Source: Acidobacteriota bacterium
Lineage (GTDB): Bacteria > Acidobacteriota > Terriglobia > Terriglobales > Acidobacteriaceae
NCBI GenBank assembly: GCA_021781255.1
Contig: JAJXXG010000590.1
Span: forward strand, 1-11,651
DNA length: 11,651 bases
Direction of reading: 5' to 3'
Positions within the stretch are counted from its first letter, which is position 1; each line of letters begins with the position of its first letter. The notes beneath the pieces were generated by a model. The model made no database searches and was not told where the DNA came from. It saw only the letters and a program-made list of their open reading frames with translations. The position numbers were made by a program, and so were the translations under genes. This document shows, one piece after another, positions 6,395-11,651 of the stretch.

Positions 6395-8080
6395 GTGCTT
6401 CGGCTGCGGAAATTCGTCCTTGGCCTATTGTGGTTTGTCCCTTTCATTTACGGTTTAGCTGCGATCTCGCTTCCTTTTGTCATTTATCGAATTATTTCCG
6501 GCCTGATATACGGGAATGGTCACACCGTAAACACGAACCCTGAACAACGGATATTGTTTGTAGCTACACAAGGGCTATTAATTTTCCTTGGTATCTCTCC
6601 CGTCGCACTCTGTATTACCAGCGCCGGGACCATTCTGCAGTACCATCGCCGCAAGGAAAATACACGGTCCTGGGCCATCGCCTGCGGCATTGCGTTTGTG
6701 GCAAGTGCTGTTCCGCTGATTGTGGCCGGCGCAGTTTCTGTCTTCTATGCTGGATTCTCCGCTTCCAGGGCGTTAGGTCTTCTGCTCCTGCCCATGATTC
6801 ACCTTGCGGCCGGAGCTTCGATCATAGTTGCGTTTCTTCCGCGTTGTTCCGTCAGCGACCTGCTTTCAGCAGAAGCGCGTCCGGCCAGGGTAAAGGGAGA
6901 CGGGACTACTTCGCTTTCTTATCTTTTTACTATTGCCGTTGTCGTATGCGGTCTTTGGGCCATTGATTCGCAAATCCACAGGTGGGGGCAGCAACATGGA
7001 CTGCCGCAAAAATCTGGTCTTCTCCTCGAACAATTGAGCTTTTTCGGCGCGCTGTTCATCTCGACCGCGCTGCATGAATTTGGACACATTGCCGCGGGAT
7101 TATCCGTCGGCATGAAGTTGCTCTCTATCCGCATAGGGCCATTTCACACGGAGATCAAAGAGGGACGGTGGCAGTTGATCTCTCCCAGCTCGTGGAAATG
7201 CCTTTTCCAAGGCGGGGTAAAAATCATTCCGCCAAGCCCACAGGAGTACAGGAAATCGCACGCAATATGGACTGCAGCCGGAGGGCCTTTGGCCAACCTT
7301 GCCGCATGCGGGGTGGCGCTGCTTGCCTTGTTCGCGGCAAAGGGCTCCTTCTATGAACCGGCATGGGAACTGCTGGGCACGATTGCGGCAATCTGTTTGG
7401 TGTTCTTTCTTGCCAACCTCATTCCTTTGCGGGAGGCGGCCGCATACTCAGACGGCGCTCGCATTTACCAGATACTCACGGGAAATGTGCTGGAGGACTT
7501 TCGCCGCATTGTGGCTATGACAGAAGCGTCAAAGATTGGCCCTGTCAGGCCACAGGGCTTCGATATTTCCCTGATTGAAGAGACGGCTTCGAACAACGCT
7601 CTGGAAGCCTACAATACGGCATTTTTGTATCTTGCCGCGAGCGATTACTACTTCGATCACGAGAGGTTGCAGGAGGCCCGTGCGGCATTGAGCAAAGCCG
7701 AGGCTGCTCAAGAAGAAATGAAATCTGTATGGAAAGAGAGTTGCGACGCGCTTGTTTTGCGCGCGGTCTGTATTGCTCAAAATCGAGAGATGGCAGAAAA
7801 GTGGTGGGAGCGCAGCCTTCAGGCAAAGCCATTCGATATGAAGAACAATTCAGAATTTGCTCTCCTCGCATACTGCATTTGTAAGGATCGATTTGCCGAA
7901 GCCGAGCAGGTGTGGAGGAGACAGCTCGAACGCACCGGCCGTCTGCCAGAAAACGGAGAACGAGCGTTTGATCTGCATTATCTAAGTCATTTGCGGCGAT
8001 TGCTGGATGAGGCGCTGGCAGGAGGCCGTGAGTACTTCATCCCAAGCACCGTGCAGAATTCCGGCTTTGCCGAAACATAG
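6395..8080 (+). CDS. M50 (site-2-protease-like) membrane metallopeptidase with C-terminal helical-repeat domain
   Basis: This 561-residue protein has several membrane segments at the N-terminus (roughly 7-30, 52-75, 92-117, 120-145 and 172-190), then a zinc-protease core. The motif HEFGH (H227, E228, H231) lies in a hydrophobic helix, GGPLAN (296-301) matches the conserved GP-N helix of M50 enzymes, and YSDGARI supplies the third ligand, D353. Such enzymes cut membrane proteins within or near the bilayer, often to release a regulator. Residues about 400-515 are a soluble, charged, TPR-like run of helices that may bind substrates. The GTG start at 6395 is supported by a strong GAGAGGAGG ribosome-binding site five bases upstream. 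Sampled lines are about 47% GC, well below the neighbours, and the gene follows vapBC after 179 bases, which suggests acquired DNA. No regulator or substrate partner is visible nearby. Confidence 0.85.
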   Translation: MLRLRKFVLGLLWFVPFIYGLAAISLPFVIYRIISGLIYGNGHTVNTNPEQRILFVATQGLLIFLGISPVALCITSAGTILQYHRRKENTRSWAIACGIAFVASAVPLIVAGAVSVFYAGFSASRALGLLLLPMIHLAAGASIIVAFLPRCSVSDLLSAEARPARVKGDGTTSLSYLFTIAVVVCGLWAIDSQIHRWGQQHGLPQKSGLLLEQLSFFGALFISTALHEFGHIAAGLSVGMKLLSIRIGPFHTEIKEGRWQLISPSSWKCLFQGGVKIIPPSPQEYRKSHAIWTAAGGPLANLAACGVALLALFAAKGSFYEPAWELLGTIAAICLVFFLANLIPLREAAAYSDGARIYQILTGNVLEDFRRIVAMTEASKIGPVRPQGFDISLIEETASNNALEAYNTAFLYLAASDYYFDHERLQEARAALSKAEAAQEEMKSVWKESCDALVLRAVCIAQNREMAEKWWERSLQAKPFDMKNNSEFALLAYCICKDRFAEAEQVWRRQLERTGRLPENGERAFDLHYLSHLRRLLDEALAGGREYFIPSTVQNSGFAET

Positions 8081-8171
8081 CGGCAAACACCGTAAAAGCT
8101 CCGAAAGATAACGACAATTCCAATGCCTGATGGTTTGACGGCTGAAAAGCAGCCGCAGAGCCTTCGACTTC

Positions 8172-8201
8172 GCGGGCCGCTCGCTACAGCGGGCGGCCCG
8201 C
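8172..8201. terminator. Strong GC hairpin between convergent M50 and pyrG genes
   Basis: GCGGGCCGCTCGC (8172-8184) pairs with GCGGGCGGCCCGC (8189-8201) over 13 positions with one G-T wobble and a 4-base loop. It lies in the 159-base gap between the 3' ends of two convergent genes, where a bidirectional terminator would be expected, but no T run follows on either strand. It may therefore stop transcription only with help or stabilise 3' ends, or it may be part of a dispersed intergenic element (see the flanking TTCGCTCAGGATGACAG). A weaker 6-base hairpin lies at 8139-8155. Confidence 0.5.
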
Positions 8202-8239
8202 TTCGCTCAGGATGACAGTGCTGCAGTGTGCAGGTGCGA

Positions 8240-9992
<1,753 letters not shown>

Positions 9993-10151
9993 AGTGGAAA
10001 ATTCGGCCCGGGGCCAGGGATGGCAACCTTCGTTCGTGTCAAGTGCTTGAAGAACCGTCTCTTGGACTGCCTGACATTTTCAAAAAGCCGGCGCGAATGC
10101 GCAGCCACCCGGGTTGCAGACTCTCCAACACAGCCGCAGCATCGCATTCCC

Positions 10152-10180
10152 TTGCCGGATCGAGGCGCTACGCATAGGAT
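10152..10180 (+). promoter_or_regulatory. Candidate promoter of the aldo/keto reductase gene
   Basis: TTGCCG (10152-10157) and TAGGAT (10175-10180) are separated by 17 bases, each matching its sigma70 box at four of six positions. Transcription would begin near 10187, just ahead of the AAAGGAAA ribosome-binding site (about 10188-10195) and the ATG at 10204. The rest of the 296-base gap between the divergent pyrG and this gene shows no further feature I can support. Confidence 0.4.
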
Positions 10181-10203
10181 GCTGTTTAAAGGAAACCTGA
10201 ACG

Positions 10204-11199
<996 letters not shown>

Positions 11200-11213
11200 G
11201 GCAACGGAAGAAG

Positions 11214-11232
11214 CCGCGCTCAAAAAGCGCGG
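11214..11232. repeat. Perfect 7-base hairpin between the reductase and macro-domain genes
   Basis: CCGCGCT (11214-11220) and AGCGCGG (11226-11232) form a perfect stem with a 5-base loop, CAAAA, in the 53-base gap after the reductase stop codon. No T run follows, so full termination is doubtful; it may weaken read-through into, or protect the 3' end ahead of, the macro-domain gene, which starts 20 bases later. Confidence 0.45.
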
Positions 11233-11252
11233 ACGGTGAGCGTGAGATTGAG

Positions 11253-11651
11253 ATGAGCGCAAAAATCGAAGTAGTCAAAACCGACATTACAACGCTGGCG
11301 GTGGATGCGATTGTGAATGCGGCGAATACCTCACTACTGGGCGGCGGAGGCGTGGATGGAGCGATCCATCGCGCGGCGGGGCCGGAGCTTTTTGATGAGT
11401 GCTACCAGTTGGGCGGCTGCCCGACGGGCGAGGCCAGGCTGACCAGGGGCTACCGGCTACCGGCGAAGTACGTGATTCACACGGTGGGGCCGGTGTGGAG
11501 CGGCGGCGAGCGCGGCGAGCCGGAGTTGCTGGCAAGCTGCTACCGGTCGGTTTTCAGGATTGCGCGGGAAAAGGGCCTCAGAACGCTGGCGTTTCCTGCG
11601 ATCAGTTGCGGGGTGTACCGGTTTCCGGTGGAGCGCGCGGTGAAGATCGCC
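11253..11651 (+). CDS. Macro-domain protein (O-acetyl-ADP-ribose deacetylase-like), 3'-truncated
   Basis: The first 133 residues of a macro-domain protein are present; the frame is still open at the window edge, and full proteins of this type are usually about 170-180 residues. It shows the class signatures: [23 protein letters not shown] (about 17-39) with the ADP-ribose-binding asparagines and glycine loop, the [11 protein letters not shown] segment, VIHTVGPVW, and [12 protein letters not shown], the second substrate loop. Members such as E. coli YmdB hydrolyse O-acetyl-ADP-ribose made by sirtuins, or remove ADP-ribose from proteins. The ATG at 11253 is preceded only by a weak purine-rich GAGATTGAG. 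It follows the aldo/keto reductase on the same strand and may share its transcript, although a hairpin lies between. Confidence 0.94.
   Translation, partial: MSAKIEVVKTDITTLAVDAIVNAANTSLLGGGGVDGAIHRAAGPELFDECYQLGGCPTGEARLTRGYRLPAKYVIHTVGPVWSGGERGEPELLASCYRSVFRIAREKGLRTLAFPAISCGVYRFPVERAVKIA

Noticed and set aside
6222..6458. Possible small gene (78 codons) between vapC and the M50 gene
   Set aside because: It overlaps the M50 ribosome-binding site and start in another frame and has no recognisable features; the 179-base gap otherwise holds nothing I can support beyond the M50 ribosome-binding site.
8139..8155. Small hairpin CGGCTG-AAAAG-CAGCCG as a terminator of the M50 gene
   Set aside because: It has only six base pairs and no T run follows; the stronger stem at 8172-8201 is the better candidate.

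Overview
The window looks like part of the chromosome of a Gram-negative, high-GC bacterium, most plausibly an acidobacterium (Acidobacteriaceae-like). The lipopolysaccharide gene kdsA, ComEC and the metal-dependent type of KdsA show an outer-membrane organism. The closer placement is my impression from the protein style and is not proven by anything in the window. Most of the sequence consists of housekeeping genes at roughly 60-70% GC, with a clearly lower-GC accessory stretch in the middle.

Layout. (1) 1-971: the 3' part of a RumA/TrmA-type uracil-5 RNA methyltransferase, its start lying outside the window. (2) 972-1068: a gap with a small octamer tandem repeat, followed by comEC (1069-3798), the DNA-uptake channel. 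(3) On the minus strand, ending four bases from comEC: kdsA (3803-4618), a palindrome/hairpin region, and a small gene for an unrecognised helix-hairpin-helix protein (4738-5295) with a good sigma70-type promoter. (4) 5550-6215: a VapBC toxin-antitoxin pair with a nested palindromic operator. (5) 6395-8080: a low-GC gene for an M50 (site-2-protease-like) membrane metalloprotease with a helical-repeat tail. (6) A strong GC hairpin (8172-8201), then pyrG on the minus strand (8240-9907). (7) 9908-10203: a divergent promoter region. (8) 10204-11199: an aldo/keto reductase lacking the usual catalytic histidine. (9) 11253-11651: the 5' part of a macro-domain ADP-ribose hydrolase, cut by the window end.

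How they relate. pyrG and kdsA point the same way and are neighbours in many Gram-negative genomes (CTP made by PyrG feeds CMP-Kdo formation after KdsA). Here about 3.6 kb separates them, including the VapBC/M50 block, which reads as an insertion. The other genes are single-function neighbours with no obvious shared pathway. I see no CRISPR array, tRNA, rRNA, transposase or integrase. I found no convincing new multi-gene system. The items most worth a second look are the M50-repeat fusion, the HhH glycosylase-like protein, the His-to-Ala aldo/keto reductase and the control regions of vapBC and kdsA.
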